Counted from the stretch's first letter, positions 1 through 13,103 are shown. The stretch is 64,000 bases of DNA from Syngnathus acus (GCF_901709675.1 NC_051106.1:5528001-5592000); one strand, 5' to 3'. Notes: generated by a model not told the origin, from the sequence alone. A program made the numbers and translations.

Positions 1-3000
1 GAAGTAAAAATAGCTCTGCAATTTTGAGGAAATGCGATCGTGGGTTTCACTTTTTTGGTCAGCCGTAAAGACATCAGCCTTTCACAGTCGCTTCCTCTCC
101 TCTCTTCTATCCTTTGTGTTTGTAAAAACAAAATGAGCAGGATGTGAGCACATTTCCTCCTGCAGTGGGAACACAATTGTAGATTTGCTTTACAATCAAG
201 CAGCTGACAAGCAGACACAATATTATTATGTTATACTACATAGAAGATCAATTTAGGTGGTTGTAGCATTTGTTCCCACATTTAACAGGTTTTCAATTAC
301 ATAGACAACACTAGTGTGTATACGCCCAACTTCATTTAGATATAGCTCTTTTAGTGTCTGAACAGTCCCACTAATATTGGGGATTAAACACAGTGTGTTA
401 CCTGTCGCGAATTAAAGGATGATAGGGAGGACACAACCTACGAGGTGTTTGTAGAATGTCCCTTAATTCCTGTTAAGGCTTAAGACTTTAACCTCTCCCA
501 CTCAAAGAGCATTAATTCACTGGATTTAAAGATTTTCCATGTTTCTCAATAAAAAAAAAGAAAAGAACTCTCTTTTCAGTAACCTCACAGATGTTTTTGG
601 TTAAAATAATCTCTCTTACTCAAGGTTTGAAAATTACAAGGCTACTGGCACTCTGGAGTAGTAAAGGCTAATTTACGGCATTGTCGTTTTCCACACAAAT
701 TATGGAAGTTGAATAAAAGTTGTATTGTGACAAAGTGGCCAGCATCTTTGTGGAATTAACAGGAAAAAAAAAAGGCTAATCTTCAGCGTAGCCACAGTAA
801 ACACATAGCTTGTGTGAACTTTAATTTTCTCGGAATCAGTCAAGCATTTGTGTTATCTTTGTTATTTCCTTTTAATTCTCTCGGGACATGTGATTTTTTT
901 TGGTGTTGTCACATTTTAATCAGCTGGGCATTACTTAACATTGGCAAAATATTAAGCGGAGATGATGGAAAAATAAGGGCTATGGGTGACTAATGATTGG
1001 GAATGGCTGTTGTAGTTAATTATAACACAGCCATAATTTCACACCACAGATGCTAAATGCAACTCGGGGATCCATTTCAGAGTTGACCTTGACATCTTGC
1101 GCTATTGCTATTTGCTTGCACAATATGTGATGGAAGGTGTAATTCAGGGGCAGTGAAATGAGTTGTGTTACTATTTCTGCTACACTTCCCACAAGACATT
1201 AAGTGTGCTGTCGCAGTAAGAGAACAAAACTAAACATCAAAACAACATTAGCTCAGCAATTTAGCTTGCTCCATGCAGACATGTGACATTGCTGTCTGTC
1301 TCATTACTTGGCATGCCAAAATCTGTCTGGGGTGGTTATGTAACTCAGAAAGGGGGGGGCGCACGGACAAACAAGGGCCATCACCACTCTTGGCAAACCT
1401 CGTAGGTCTCTCCCGTCCACGTCAAGGGCAGAATGTGACTATCCGCGACTACTGTCACTTCCTTCAAGGCCTTGTCATCTTTCGCGTCCAAATATAAGGC
1501 TCGCCTGAGCGCTAAGTGCAGTACGATGTCGTGTGCACCCGCGCTATGTAGGTTATGGCATTGGCCAAATCATCTGCCACTGCATTATGGATACTCCTAA
1601 TTAATTTACATGCGAAAAATACTTACTGGGATATTGTTTTCCCCTTTTGCTCGATTGTGATAACGCCAACAACACCTAGAGGTCAGTTGTTTTGAATATG
1701 AATCGTATAAAATCAGGATAAGAAAACATTTGCCACTTGGAAATATAGGACATGGTCAGCCCCATTATCAGAATGTAAACAATGACGGTCTTTTTTTAGG
1801 TCATTGACATTGTTGCAAATAAAACATTGAAGTTTTTCTAGGTCACTAGCATTAATACTTAACCTCAAAGTTCCAATTTAAGAAAGAGTGTGTGCGTGTG
1901 TGCATGTGTGTGTGTAATATAAAACCCTGGATTAATTAACTTCTAACTAATTAATTTCTTCAATATTCAAGTGTTATCTTCAATAGATTGTGAAGTTTTT
2001 TTACAATCCCAGTGTTGTATTAAACTAATTAATGCTGCTTGGGCGAGTTGTTGTGCGTAGGTAGCAAGGCTGTACACTTTTATCAAATCCAGGCATGTCA
2101 TGTTCGGGTTACAGTAATCTGGAATAAAATGCTAATTCTAATATCGGTTTTGAATGTAAACAAATATGATCCGATACAGTTTTTTTTAGCTGATATCATA
2201 CTGATGAATTAAAATGCGTCTTTGGCTGCGGCTCGCATACACACACTTCTTTGTTGACAAGTTGACAAGTCCCGATTCTGATCCATTCGTGACTTTCCGC
2301 CAACTCCACCCACAAACTTTAACATGGAGTCTTACATTAGAACATGAAATAAATGACCAAGAATATATTTCTTTTCCACGTTGCTCCCAAGAGAGATGAT
2401 CACTCACTCCATCATGACTCATGTTATGCAATAGGGTGTCATGCATTTGTGTCACATGAATACCGCCCCAATCAGTTAAGCAATTCCCTTCAGACTGAAT
2501 GAATGTTGAACCCGATTCATAGCATTGCAGACACTCGGATACTTGTGTTCGAATCCCTCGCAGCAGAATCACTCACTAATTCAATATTGGGACAAGTTCC
2601 CAACATTTCCTTAAAGTCAACAACAACAATCAATTAAAAAGTGTTTCCCATAGCCAATCAAGGGAATGTAGTCAATTACCTATTCCGATTGCGTAAGGCT
2701 CTGTTTGGAAATGTGCTTTGAAAATGCCAGAGATAATGGACCATCTCGTTAATAATGCAACATCGGAATTGCACTGCACCACCTTTTCTCCGTGAATCTA
2801 ATTATTAGTCGTGTTCTTGTCTCGCTCGCCTTCTCGGGACAACCTTGCTTTTTCAAATGTGCTCCTTTTTGTCTCTGATTTACATTTTGGATAAGAAAAC
2901 ACTTTATCTTATTGGCACTGCTGCTGTTGAAATTGCCATTTATACAGTGGTGAGATTTGTGTTAGAACAGCATTCAGTCCCACTCTCAAGTCATTTGTAT

Positions 3001-4625
3001 TCAGGGTAGAGTCTTGAAAAGCACTGGTGCTGTTTAAAGAAGGTGATTAACCTTGTAACCTCTGCAGCCACATTAAATCATTTTGACACTTTTATGACTG
3101 ATACTGTTTCACCCTTTAGAAGCTGACTGGCTCCACATTGCTCATTCTGTACTGTCTTGTTAAAATAGAAAACATTGCAAATATTAAAAAGTGCAGTCAA
3201 TTGGTTGTAATTTTTTTTGCAAATGATGTGCAATTGAACTCAAAATGTGTCTTGTGTTGCAAAGTATATTTATTTTTTAAGAAGACAAACTATTTACTTT
3301 TTACTACTTTTTACATTACAGTTGAATGTGTTATTTAGTAGTTCAATATTTTGTGCCATCCAAAATAATCATCCATTATACCAAATTGTTATTCCCTAAT
3401 TTTTCCTATTAGCACTGGAAATCATAATCCTAGTTATTTTGTTTATTTTCAAATCATGACATAACGTCTTTTCAAACCGCAGAAGCCACTCACTCGATAA
3501 CAAATTGCCGTTTAAGCTTCGGTTTACGAGTTCACTCTCTGCATAATGGAGCGCCGTTTCCGCTCAATGCTTTCCGGTTAATGTGATGGATGCTGAATAG
3601 ATGGATGAATGCCCCGTGATATCAGTGAGTCAGACAAAAGGTGCACTTTTGGCTATTGCTCCTTTCTTTTTTCTTTCTCCTCCTCCCACGTCAGTTTGAT
3701 TGAAATGATAAGATGAAGGAGTAATGAAGGAAATCATATTAAATTAATTTGTTCCTGTGGTGTATTTTAATGTCATTGGTTGAATCTTCGGTGGCATAAA
3801 TGTGGTTTTCATATTGCCATGTATTTGGCACATGGCTAATAAACAAATTTTACCCAAATCTTTATAAAGGATCAAACCGAGGAATATTTTTTTATAGTTG
3901 GAGCACATGACATGAGCATTACACAGCTTTCAGCAAAAGCAAACTATGTCTGAGTGTGTGTTTTACTCTCCTCCTCCTTGTCCATGCCTCCTCCACCTCC
4001 CTAATTCTCCTTCAGTCAGTTGCTAAGCAGCACGGCCAGAGCTTGATAGTGTTGACGTATGTGCGAGACCACTTCATGAAAAAAAGAAAGGAAAATTTGG
4101 CGTGGGTGCGCCTGAGATAGACGGAGAGAGTGAGCCGACGCTGGTGAAAATAACTCTTCTGACTCTGCTGGCATAGAAATGCATTGATGTGTAATGAATA
4201 AATGAACCTTTTTTTTCATTTGGTTTGGAGGGGAGCTTCAATGGCCGGTTGTTTTTTTTTCTTCCCCGGAATACAAAGAATGAACATCCAGTTCGTGTTC
4301 GAGTTTTCGTGTCTGTATATTAGGGTTGTCCTGATTTGATCACGAGCAGAAATTGGATGTTTACATGATTTTCAGCTGATTGGTATCTGTATTTTATTTT
4401 TTATATTTTTTATATTTTTTATATTTTTTATATTTTTTATACATTTTTATATTTTTTATATATTTTTATATTTTTTATATATTTGTATCTTTTTTATATT
4501 TTATATTCTATGTTTTACTATTTTATTTTTAATGTCGCAAAGCCTCTATTGTAAAATATATGTTTCTTGGCACCATTTTTTTTCTTGCACATGCTTATGT
4601 CTATTTGTCTTTTTGGGTGTTAAAG
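1..4625. other. Upstream sequence or 5' intron of rnf144a; no gene seen
   Basis: AT-rich sequence whose short open frames show no family resemblance, codon conservation or splice logic. It probably holds the promoter and non-coding first exon of rnf144a or an intron after it, but no CpG-rich promoter stands out. It contains a short TG-rich microsatellite near 1888-1916 and, at about 4320-4390, a stretch resembling the 'GTCCTGATTTGATCACG' family of fish repeats. Confidence 0.4.
4391..4510. repeat. AT-rich minisatellite, (TATATTTTT)n-like
   Basis: Tandem runs of TATATTTTT and variants fill about 120 bp shortly before coding exon 1. Low-complexity DNA of this kind tends to be polymorphic. No function is inferred. 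Confidence 0.85.
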
Positions 4626-4641
4626 CTCTGTGGCGGCGAAG

Positions 4642-4776
4642 ATGACCGCAGCGCGGTACCGTCCCACATGGGATCTGGCCGTGGACCCCCTGGTGTCATG
4701 TAAGCTGTGCCTTGGAGAGTTCCCCCTGGAGCAGATGACCACCATCACACAGTGCCAATGTATCTTCTGTACACTG
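4642..4776 (+). CDS. rnf144a: rnf144a coding exon 1 (residues 1-45)
   Basis: Starts at the ATG and encodes the N-terminus and the first half of RING1 (SCKLCLGE, then QCQCIFCTL). It ends in phase 0 at donor GTAAG (4777). A possible acceptor AG lies at 4624-4625, so the exon may begin near 4626 with about 16 nt of 5' UTR. That would place the transcription start in an upstream non-coding exon not identified here. Confidence 0.93.
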
Positions 4777-7700
4777 GTAAGCAGCAACCAGTCAGTCTTT
4801 TAAGAATAAATTAGAAGTGACCTTCTGTTCATGTTTTATAGTCTGAAGACTTGTTTTTTTGTTTGGCATCAGACCTTTTCATTCTCGGGGGTTGAGTCAA
4901 ACTCATTGTCTGGTGTTTGCTGACTACTTGCTGTGATGATTTGTTTTGTTTGCATTTGTTTATCTGCCCTATGTGTCAGACTGTCTGACTGGTATTTTTT
5001 GGCTTTTTCCCCGCAGTGCCTGAAGCAGTACGTGGAACTATTAATTAAAGAAGGCCTTGAAACTGCAATTAGCTGTCCCGACTCTGCCTGTCCAAAAAGA
5101 GGGCACTTACAGGAAAATGAGGTATTGAAACAATCATTAAATTATGATGACCAATAAGACTACATGCCCTGAAGCTTGTCGGATGAGCGAATGTTAAATT
5201 CATCCAACATGTCGCCTAATTTGATTTTGTATTTTCCATAAACAAATGAAGTCATGTTGTAACAAGCCTCTGTCACATTTGCACATGAACTTGGATAGAA
5301 TTACCACGGAAGAAGCAAAGTTGTGGCTTAACAAACTTTTGCTGCTCCCGTCTTCTATCATGTGGATGTCAATTGGAGAAAGAAACTTTGTTCTCTTCAT
5401 CCTCCCGGCACTTTGAGTCTCATTGCCGAGCTCACACACTGATGTTGTTGTTAAGAGCATCAAACAGCTGCAGCTCATTCAAAACGCGCCAGCTCGGCTA
5501 CACCATATGCTGTTGAGTTGTTTGATAAATTCCGTGTCTAAGTGCATTTTTTTTGTCAACGATAAATCACAAGTATGCTCAATTCATAAATCTAACTGAA
5601 TATTATTCGTCCTTCTATCTGACCTTGTAGATTGAGTGCATGGTGGCCACAGAAATGATGCAGAGATACAAGAAGCTTCAGTTTGAAAGGGGTGAGTCAA
5701 TGCAGGAAAAAAAAAAAAGAAGCAAACAAAGATGTCACTATTTAGCATGAGTGCGCCTCAGCGGGGGGGGGGGGGCTACAGCAACGACCCGGTCTCACAG
5801 GCACGTGCATCTTCTGAGCTCCTTCTGTGCTCCCTCCCTCAGCTACTGTATCGCACAGCGACACACAAAAGGCATGACGACAATGCAGGCTGGACACGTG
5901 TAGCTGCAATGAGTCAATCATTTACACACACTGGACACGGTTGCCTGTGAAGTACGCACAGGCAGTTCCGAGAAAATCTCAGCCGCATAAATCAGTTTTG
6001 TCAAAGTCAAAGTCAAAGTCAGCTTTATTGTCAATCCCTTCATATGTCAAGACACACAAAGAAACCGAAATTCCGTTTCCTCCATCCCACGGTGACGAGA
6101 CATACAAGTAGGCGACACAATACAAAAACAAGAAGGCACAACCATAAATAATAAATAATAAATAAATAAAATAAAATGAGCGATGAATAAAAACAGACCA
6201 ATAACCCATTGAACATGAGGGGCAAAACCGAGCCAGTGAGCATACAGCAAGAACAGGACGCTTTGTCTTCATATTATAGAAATCATTGCTACCTAGAAAC
6301 CATGTGAGCAGTTGTGAAATAAAAATAGTAACAGTCGGAAGGTCCAGATTTTGCAGGATAAAGGGTTTTGTTCTCACTGACTGCTTTAATTGCTCTTGTG
6401 CTAATGAGCGCATTAGCTGAGCTCTCTTGCTGCCATGGAGAATAGTAACCAAGCAACACATTCACGCTTTTAGAGCACTCAACTTGTGGTTTTCACCGCC
6501 TACACATCAGCACAAGTGTACGTTGAACTTGGCTCTCACTAGAAGAATACTGTATATGCATGAGGATTTAAAGTGGGCCAGTCAATGACCAGAGAACCAC
6601 ACCGGATGTTGAATAGAAGCTACTGCATGACAGATTTATGAAATGAAGTGTGAAATTATTTTTATGGCTGTTTTTAAAGGGCATTTGTCAATAATGGTGG
6701 CCGTTTCGTTTTGTGTCTTAAGAGGTGCTGTTGGACCCTTGCCGGACGTGGTGCCCTTCCTCGACCTGCCAGGCCGTGTGCCAACTAAAGGAGGCCGATT
6801 CACCGGCATTGCCCCAGTTGGTCCAGTGTGCCGTTTGCGCGCTTGAATTCTGTTCGACCTGCAAGGCCAATTGGCACCCGGGTCAGGCCTGCTCGGAGAA
6901 CAACCTTCCCATCACTTCTTTCCTGCCAGGGGAGAACAGGTACCAATCATTTATTTTGAGTCACTTGCCCACATGCTTTGGTTTTGATAACAAACGGAAA
7001 CATGTGATATTTGCTTTGATTATTGTAAATGATGATCGCATTTTCCATTTGGAACAGAAAACAAAACAGAACACAATGTTTCCTTTGATGATTAAAAGTT
7101 CATCACGTATTCGTAATCTAGTTTTTGTTAACAAAAAGGACACTTCGCAAAGGAAAAAAAAATATTTCTAGTCATAGCAAAGCAAACCAAAATAAAAATT
7201 GCCTGCCCGACTCGACCAGCGTGCCCCATCTTAAATTAATAAGGTTTAAAACAAGACGCTGTAACCAAAATGTGGTCTCAGCTTGGGCACTTTGCCCACT
7301 TTCAGCATGGAGGGGTTCCAAAAGAGGGCTGCCCCCGCACGTAGCTGACCCATTTCTCGATGATATCCTCTTACTGTGGAAAAAGTCATTAGGCCTGTTA
7401 GGCTTCAGCTATCGGAGGCCACAGTGAAGGCAGAGAGGATTAACAAGTCTACTCTTAGAACGACATTCGTCTGCGGCAAGTTAATTCTTTGCACACCTGA
7501 CCTTTTATCGCGACTTCAACGTTCAGCGTGAGGAGAAACTGATACCTGATCGAGCACGATTTGGATTATTGAAACTACTGAGGGAGTTTCTGTATTCTAT
7601 TCAACAATACATTGCTGATGACCTGTGAACCGCAAAAGAATGTTAAAAGCTGCCAGTCAGATAAAAAGCTGAATTACATTTGTTCCAGAAACAACAGGAC

Positions 7701-9393
7701 ACAAAATCCCTCCTTGCATTTTCAGCCAACAATTTTATTTGGATAGTTTTACTGTGTAGCGCTGAAAAAATATTTATCCAAAATGACATTATGACACGAT
7801 TTGTGTCTTTCAGCTCTTTCTATAAGAACGAGGACGACGCCCCCATCAAGCGCTGTCCCAAATGCAAAGTGTACATCGAGAGGGACGAGGGCTGCGCTCA
7901 GATGATGTGCAAGAACTGCAAGCACGCCTTCTGCTGGTACTGTCTGGAATCCCTCGACGTGAGTTGCCCTTTGCCCTCTCTTGATTCGGATTTGCTATTT
8001 CGTGGAAAATGCAACTTAGAAAGCGAGGATAATAGTTTTATTGCATGCTTATGTCTCTGGAATGCATCAAGAGACTGGCTGATAAGGGAGCGTGCTGCAT
8101 CTTACGTAAAAGCAGTTGTACAAGAACATCCATCTGGGTCACATGGCTCCTATTTAGATAACATTCTTTTTGCCCACGCCTCTTGAAATCCAGTGTTATC
8201 AATTTTTATGTGTGGTTGTGTGTGTGACAGGATGACTTTCTCTTGATCCACTACGACAAAGGGCCTTGTCGAAACAAACTGGGCCACTCCAGGGCGTCTG
8301 TTATATGGCACAGAACACAGGTGAGAAACGCTCCTCCCTTGGCTCCTTGCACTAAGGACACCAAGTGGCTATGCACGTGCTCTCCCCCTCTCTCTCCATT
8401 TATATATCTCGCTCTCCCTCTCTGCCCACCAGAGTTGGTGCACACACGTGCAGTGTATGTTATCTTTAGAGCACAATAGAAGAAAAAGGACAGCTAGCTC
8501 TGTGTCCTGCCATCTCCACCCTAAGCTGATTATGTGCACCTTTTTACACATTTGCAAGGTTTACATAAAAGATTCTGCTTTAGCTATTGGCTAGAAAACA
8601 AGGCAAGTTATGCAAAATAAAGCAGTTGAGAAGATACTCCCTTTTGTCCAGCCTCGTTCTGCTGTCGTTATTAACAAACACAGTGGCATCTGTTGCCCAG
8701 TGGGGCAGGCTGAGTCACACAATTACAGTTGAGCTGGTGGGGAGCAAGTTGCCGCATCACTTGTGTGCATGCGCACGTCTTTGTTCGGCTTGCCTCATTA
8801 TACTCTCTCGGGTCTCCGTGTCCTCCTCCTCCTCATACAGACAAAAGATGCACCAGCACAACCTCGCCAGCCTGATAATGTCAATTGATATGGATGTTCT
8901 GGCCCTTTTGTTTTAGTTTGCTCTTTAAAAAAGATTAGCGGTCCAGTAAAGGTTATCTAAACAAAAAAATACTCTTAGAGATGAGAACACACGTGTCTGT
9001 CCTCAAAACGAGGAGCAATGGTTGTTGCATGTGACTGCTGTCCATGCAGAGCCACTTTGTGTCTCCAAATTAGCTTGTGTCTGGCTCCCTCTTGTGGACA
9101 TGTAACTGAACTGCTAATGTCATGTCTTAGCAGGTTTAATTTTAAAGTAGAATACATCGTCATATTTTTGCAAAATAATTCTTTTTCATGAATAATTTAG
9201 AAACATAATTCTTGTGAAGGAAATTTCCTTCAGAGCTTACAGTTACCTTGTCTCTTTGCAGGTGGTGGGAATCTTCGCTGGGTTCGGCCTACTCCTGCTG
9301 GTCGCCTCCCCCTTCCTCCTCCTGGCCACGCCCATCATCCTGTGCTGCAAGTGCAAGTGCAGTAAAGGCGACGACGACCCTTTGCCCACCTAA
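4642..9393 (+). CDS. rnf144a: E3 ubiquitin-protein ligase RNF144A (RBR family), 7 coding exons
   Basis: Joined coding exons 4642-4776, 5017-5121, 5631-5691, 6723-6939, 7814-7958, 8231-8320 and 9262-9393 give 885 nt, or 294 residues plus TAA; human RNF144A is 292. All six introns are GT-AG and keep frame. What is seen: RING1 with C20-x2-C23 and C38/C40/C43/C46/C65/C70; an in-between-RING region (C107-C157) with CxxC pairs; RING2 from C187-x2-C190; and the motif DEGCAQMMC with C200, which by position matches the catalytic cysteine (human C198). A hydrophobic segment at about 252-278 carries GIFAG (G254-x3-G258), the TM GxxxG motif known in the family, followed by a Cys/Lys-rich tail ending DDDPLPT. 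Known of the family: RBR ligases take ubiquitin from an E2 onto the RING2 cysteine and pass it to substrate; RNF144A is membrane-anchored and DNA-PKcs is a reported target. The start is the first ATG, with A at -3. The paralogue (aa or ab) is unresolved. Confidence 0.96.
5017..5121 (+). CDS. rnf144a: rnf144a coding exon 2 (residues 46-80)
   Basis: Acceptor is a pyrimidine tract ending CCGCAG at 5016; donor GT is at 5122. Encodes [18 protein letters not shown] and the SCPDSACPK cysteines that complete RING1. 105 nt, phase 0 at both ends. Confidence 0.95.
5631..5691 (+). CDS. rnf144a: rnf144a coding exon 3 (residues 81-101, first base)
   Basis: Acceptor TTGTAG ends at 5630; donor GTGAGT begins at 5692. 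Encodes [20 protein letters not shown] plus the first base of E101, so the intron is phase 1. This is the linker from RING1 to the IBR region. Confidence 0.94.
5761..5775. repeat. G homopolymer tract in rnf144a intron 3
   Basis: A run of about 14 G within intron 3. It could form a quadruplex and is prone to length error in assembly or sequencing. Confidence 0.8.
5998..6270 (-). mobile_element. 3' end of a non-LTR retroelement (LINE or SINE) in rnf144a intron 3
   Basis: On the + strand the segment begins with (GTCAAA)n then CAGCTTTATTGTCAATCCC, followed by a stretch typical of the 3' end of teleost LINEs. On the minus strand this reads as a 3' UTR ending ACAATAAAGCTGACTTTGAC with a short hexamer tail. 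An AAATAAATA-rich interior follows at 6146-6175. No reverse-transcriptase frame remains. Confidence 0.5.
6723..6939 (+). CDS. rnf144a: rnf144a coding exon 4, IBR domain (residues 101-173)
   Basis: Acceptor TTAAG ends at 6722 and the donor GTACC begins at 6940. The frame completes E101 and then reads [19 protein letters not shown], with further CxxC pairs (QCAVC, FCSTC) and WHPGQAC, as in the in-between-RING zinc domain. It ends with two bases of the S173 codon. Confidence 0.95.
7814..7958 (+). CDS. rnf144a: rnf144a coding exon 5, RING2 with catalytic cysteine (residues 173-221)
   Basis: Acceptor TTTCAG ends at 7813; donor GTGAGT begins at 7959. Encodes [20 protein letters not shown], then the [20 protein letters not shown] block. 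C200 corresponds to the thioester-forming cysteine of RBR ligases. It ends in phase 0. Confidence 0.96.
8231..8320 (+). CDS. rnf144a: rnf144a coding exon 6 (residues 222-251)
   Basis: Acceptor GTGACAG ends at 8230; donor GTGAGA begins at 8321. Encodes [20 protein letters not shown] then [10 protein letters not shown]. This completes RING2 and leads into the membrane segment. 90 nt, phase 0. Confidence 0.96.
9084..9097 (-). promoter_or_regulatory. CTCF-like motif in rnf144a intron 6
   Basis: The minus strand reads CCACAAGAGGGAGC, close to the CTCF core (CCACNAGRGGGCGC) with one departure in the GC end. Motif match only; occupancy unknown. Confidence 0.35.
9262..9393 (+). CDS. rnf144a: rnf144a coding exon 7, transmembrane anchor and stop (residues 252-294)
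   Basis: Acceptor TTTGCAG ends at 9261. Encodes [20 protein letters not shown] then a second hydrophobic stretch, the [16 protein letters not shown] tail and TAA at 9391-9393. The GxxxG pair within the membrane helix is kept. Confidence 0.96.
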   Translation: MVGIFAGFGLLLLVASPFLLLATPIILCCKCKCSKGDDDPLPT

Positions 9394-12300
9394 ACACCGC
9401 AGCCAAGAACCGATGACGTGCAAAGCCGCTCAAAGGATGGCCCATCTTCATTTTGACCCCGCCCCCCTTCTGTTCACGCTGTTTTTGTTTTTCCTCCTCC
9501 CACCAGCTTTGAGCGCTTCATTTTTATGGGGCTGAGCCTGCACGAAGCCCAGGCTGCTTTGGGATCCATCGCTCTGCATGGTAGATAAGCGAGTTGACAG
9601 TGTGTCCCTGAAGAGAGGAACGCAGGGTCAAAGAACCCCTCACGGGTCAAACTTGCCAAAAATGGTCATTTGGGGGAGCAAGTCGGCGCTTTTGCCTTCA
9701 GTGAAATACCACAAACATTACGAGAGTGTTTCTCTTGAATGGACAATGAACTGTTGTTATTGTACGTACTCAACAACCCCCCATCCGCCTCTCACCACAT
9801 CACCTGATATAGCTCTCCAGGTTCGGTCCAGTAGCATTAGAGGTGCACCACGCATGTTCGGTGTTCACTCAACTTGCACACATCAGCGTGAATTGTTCGT
9901 TACGTTGATGGTTGCCGTAGCGACTACCAACACGTCCCCCCCTTCAATGATGTCATGACCTCACGCTTTTGAATAGAACCGAGTCGTGTCTGCTGTATGT
10001 CCTGTTGTGTATTTTTAAAAGTTTCCAAACCTTTAAAAAAACGTCAAAGGGGGTCGCCGCTCCATTGTGCACATTCGTTATCGTAGAGCGGCACTCTCCT
10101 TTTTCAAATTCAGTGCCGACTTAAAAGCCAATCGGGAGGACTTCCTTTTTTTTTTTTTAAATCGGTGTTTCTCTCCTTTAATACTTCGACACCCCTAAGT
10201 GGTGGTTTAGCCAAAACTGAAGCCTTAGGATTGAAAATAGCCAAAAGCAGCCATTTCCCCCCTATATGGTAAATCCAAATATTCTGTATAATCCCAGGGA
10301 AAATGTGTACAAAGACCTTTCAAAGTGGCCGTCGAGCTCTGTGTCTGATGATTCTATGATGTCATTCATGTGTCACTTTGTTAATAGCCATACTTGTTGG
10401 AGTTGGGGGAGAAAGTTCTGTCTTACCTATAGGGCCATCATTTTTAAAATCCTGACATTTGTTCAAACCTCACAGCATGCAATCAGATCTCCCGCTCATG
10501 GAGATTTCAAAGCCCAAACTTGCATATATGTTAGTGGTCCTGAGTGTTTTTGTCTTGTTGGTAGCAACAAGCACCCCCCCTCCCCAAAGGGGAGCTACAG
10601 AAGAGCCTGTACAGTTGATCGAAACGAATGTACCATTTTAGGGCAGCTTGATATAAAGCTTTATCTATGCAAGTTTGAACATCCCGCCCCTCTCATTTTA
10701 ATGTGTGTTGATTGGTCTAAAAAAAGTACAAAACAATGTTAGAACGCCGCAAAATGTTTCTATACATTTTGCACGTCATTTATTTGCAGGGAGTTCATTT
10801 GAATTCTTGTATCCAGGGTAAAAAAAAAAAAAAAAAAAAAGTTATAATTTGATAGACAGCTTTGACATACCGCAAACTGCTTCCAGAGCAGACATGACAT
10901 CTGGAAAGGTTAAGTGGAATAGTTTAACAATTTAATTTGACCCAAAATCAATTTGCGAGGGGAGGGCAGGCACGATCTGATGTCTGCTGTCAAGGAACAA
11001 CATTAATACAAATTTAAACCTCCCACGAGTAGAAAATACGGTATGGATGTTTCGTATCAGCTTTTCTCTGCTGTAGCCAAAGTCATCATTTATCAATTTA
11101 GTTTGTCATTATTTGAATCCCAGAAAAGTGACCCATTCCATTAAAATAAGGAATATTTGTGATTTTAAAGGTTTTGTGTTGATCCAACATCACTTTTATA
11201 TCTTGTTAGCCAACTAGCAGATGATCATCAACAAACTTTCAGGAATTCTTTCAAGCAAACTTGAGAACTTGACTGACTTTGGATGACGCTTCAATATTTT
11301 TAAGATAATTTGATCATATAGAAGTACTGCTCAGGGCAAAACCCTCCTGGTGCATTGATTTTTTAATTATACAAGATAGAGATATTGTGATCACTTTGCT
11401 GGGACTCCACACATACCATTGCCCTCCACCATATTTCATCTCTGATTTTACAAATGTTCATCCTCCGTTGCATTCCGGTGGAGTTCATGTAGCATTTAGT
11501 TTTAAATATGTCTTACATTTACATTATCAAGCAAAAAGCAGGCCACGTGTTCTATGACAGTCAGTAGCTTTTTGAAGCTAACAAGTAGCTCAAACATCTG
11601 CAACTCCCTCTTGATGTATTGTTCATAATATTAGTCGCCTTAAGTTTGTGTAGCCCTTTTTACTACAGTGTAAGCATGACACTATACCACATTTGGTAAA
11701 AAAACATTTTTTCAACTGTCGAATTTCAACCTGAAAGTGATTTGATTCTTTTATTTTTTATTGTTTGTTTTTATTTTCATGACAATCGTGCCAAGCAGAT
11801 TTGCTATAAAGAAGGGCAAAGTTGTCTACTGTATTTGTAATGTGATACCAGTTTTTACAGGGTGGAACTATCTTAATGCTTCTTTAATGTGAGTGCTGCA
11901 CTGTATTCGGGTTCATAAGGAGGTGTCATTTAATTTTCTAGTTCTGGTGCCTGGTGTGTTTACTGGCGATAGCTTTCAAAAATTTAATTGCTTGTAGTTT
12001 TGTTTATTTATATATTCAGGCTGGTGAAGAATAAACAAATACAAGAATGTCACATTTACATGGTGAGTATAGGCACCAATGACATCAAAATAAAATTCTG
12101 GCCATTTCTTCTGACATTGTTTATTATTCTTTCAAAATGGCTCGCACAGTTATACAATTGAATATGCAACAGAAATTTAAAAAAGGGCCAAATTCCACAA
12201 TCACATTGCATTATGCCAATCAGGACTTGTGTAAAGCTTACTACTTCTTAAATATCAGCACAAGTAAGGGCTTGCTTTTAAATGTCTGAATCAAGAGCAA

Positions 12301-12416
12301 AAAAAGTACAATGAGCGTTTGATGCCCTTGCAATTTGTATTTGAGTGACCCGTCCTTGGATAAAGCTGCATGATTTTTATTGGCCGTCTAATTAATAAAG
12401 CTTTGCTTTAGCCTCC
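9394..12416 (+). other. rnf144a: Probable long 3' UTR of rnf144a
   Basis: No coding frame of interest follows the stop codon for about 3 kb. AATAAA hexamers occur at 12030-12035, 12089-12094 and 12394-12399, any of which could end the transcript. A run of 22 A at about 10820-10841 could be a simple-sequence tract or an old retroposed tail. A long 3' UTR is usual for this gene in vertebrates; the true end is not provable from sequence. Confidence 0.5.
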
Positions 12417-12753
12417 CATCAGTCATCTTATGTTAAAAAAAAAAACTGCCATGTTTTGTGCATTTTGAGGAGCCTATCTTCACCACCTAGTTCAGCTCCG
12501 CCTGACTTGTATTTGTTTTATATAAACACAATACTTGCATTTGTTTGTTCATTGTTTGGATTTGGAAAAAGAAATAACCTGGTTGCCAACAAAAGATGAC
12601 ATTTGTATCAGTTCTGTAAGTCTTAGGTTCAGTATATCTACAGTTCCACTAACACTGTGATACCAGATATTAAATGTTTTTTTGTGATTGTCTTCTCTTC
12701 ATTCTTTCAAATTAACTGTCCGTCATAATACAGACGCCTTGATAGTCGGATTT

Positions 12754-12768
12754 GGCGCCCTCTTGTGG
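12754..12768 (-). promoter_or_regulatory. Strong CTCF-like motif, minus orientation
   Basis: The + strand GGCGCCCTCTTGTGG is the reverse complement of CCACAAGAGGGCGCC, a near-exact CTCF consensus. It lies just past the probable end of rnf144a and 335 bp before a second motif in the opposite orientation. Confidence 0.5.
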
Positions 12769-13103
12769 TTCAACGCAGTTTGAATGGAGGCATTGAATTT
12801 CTGCACATTTACTTCTTCCTGCTCATAATAACCGTAACAGTGTCAAAGTGTTTGTTTATATATATTTTTTTATCTACTTTTTGGAAAAGTAACAGGCCTA
12901 TTTTTGAAGTTAGGCTATATACATGTAGCGCAATTCACAATATACAGCCATTCATTTTTTTGTAATGCCTAAGCAATTATCCTAAATACTAAAAATAAGT
13001 TAGATATCGAGAGAAAATGATGATTTTTATGGTTATTCAATAGTAGTTTTATTTATTTATTTTATTCAATCGTAGCTTATTTTCTGATTATGATCAAAAG
13101 CTA

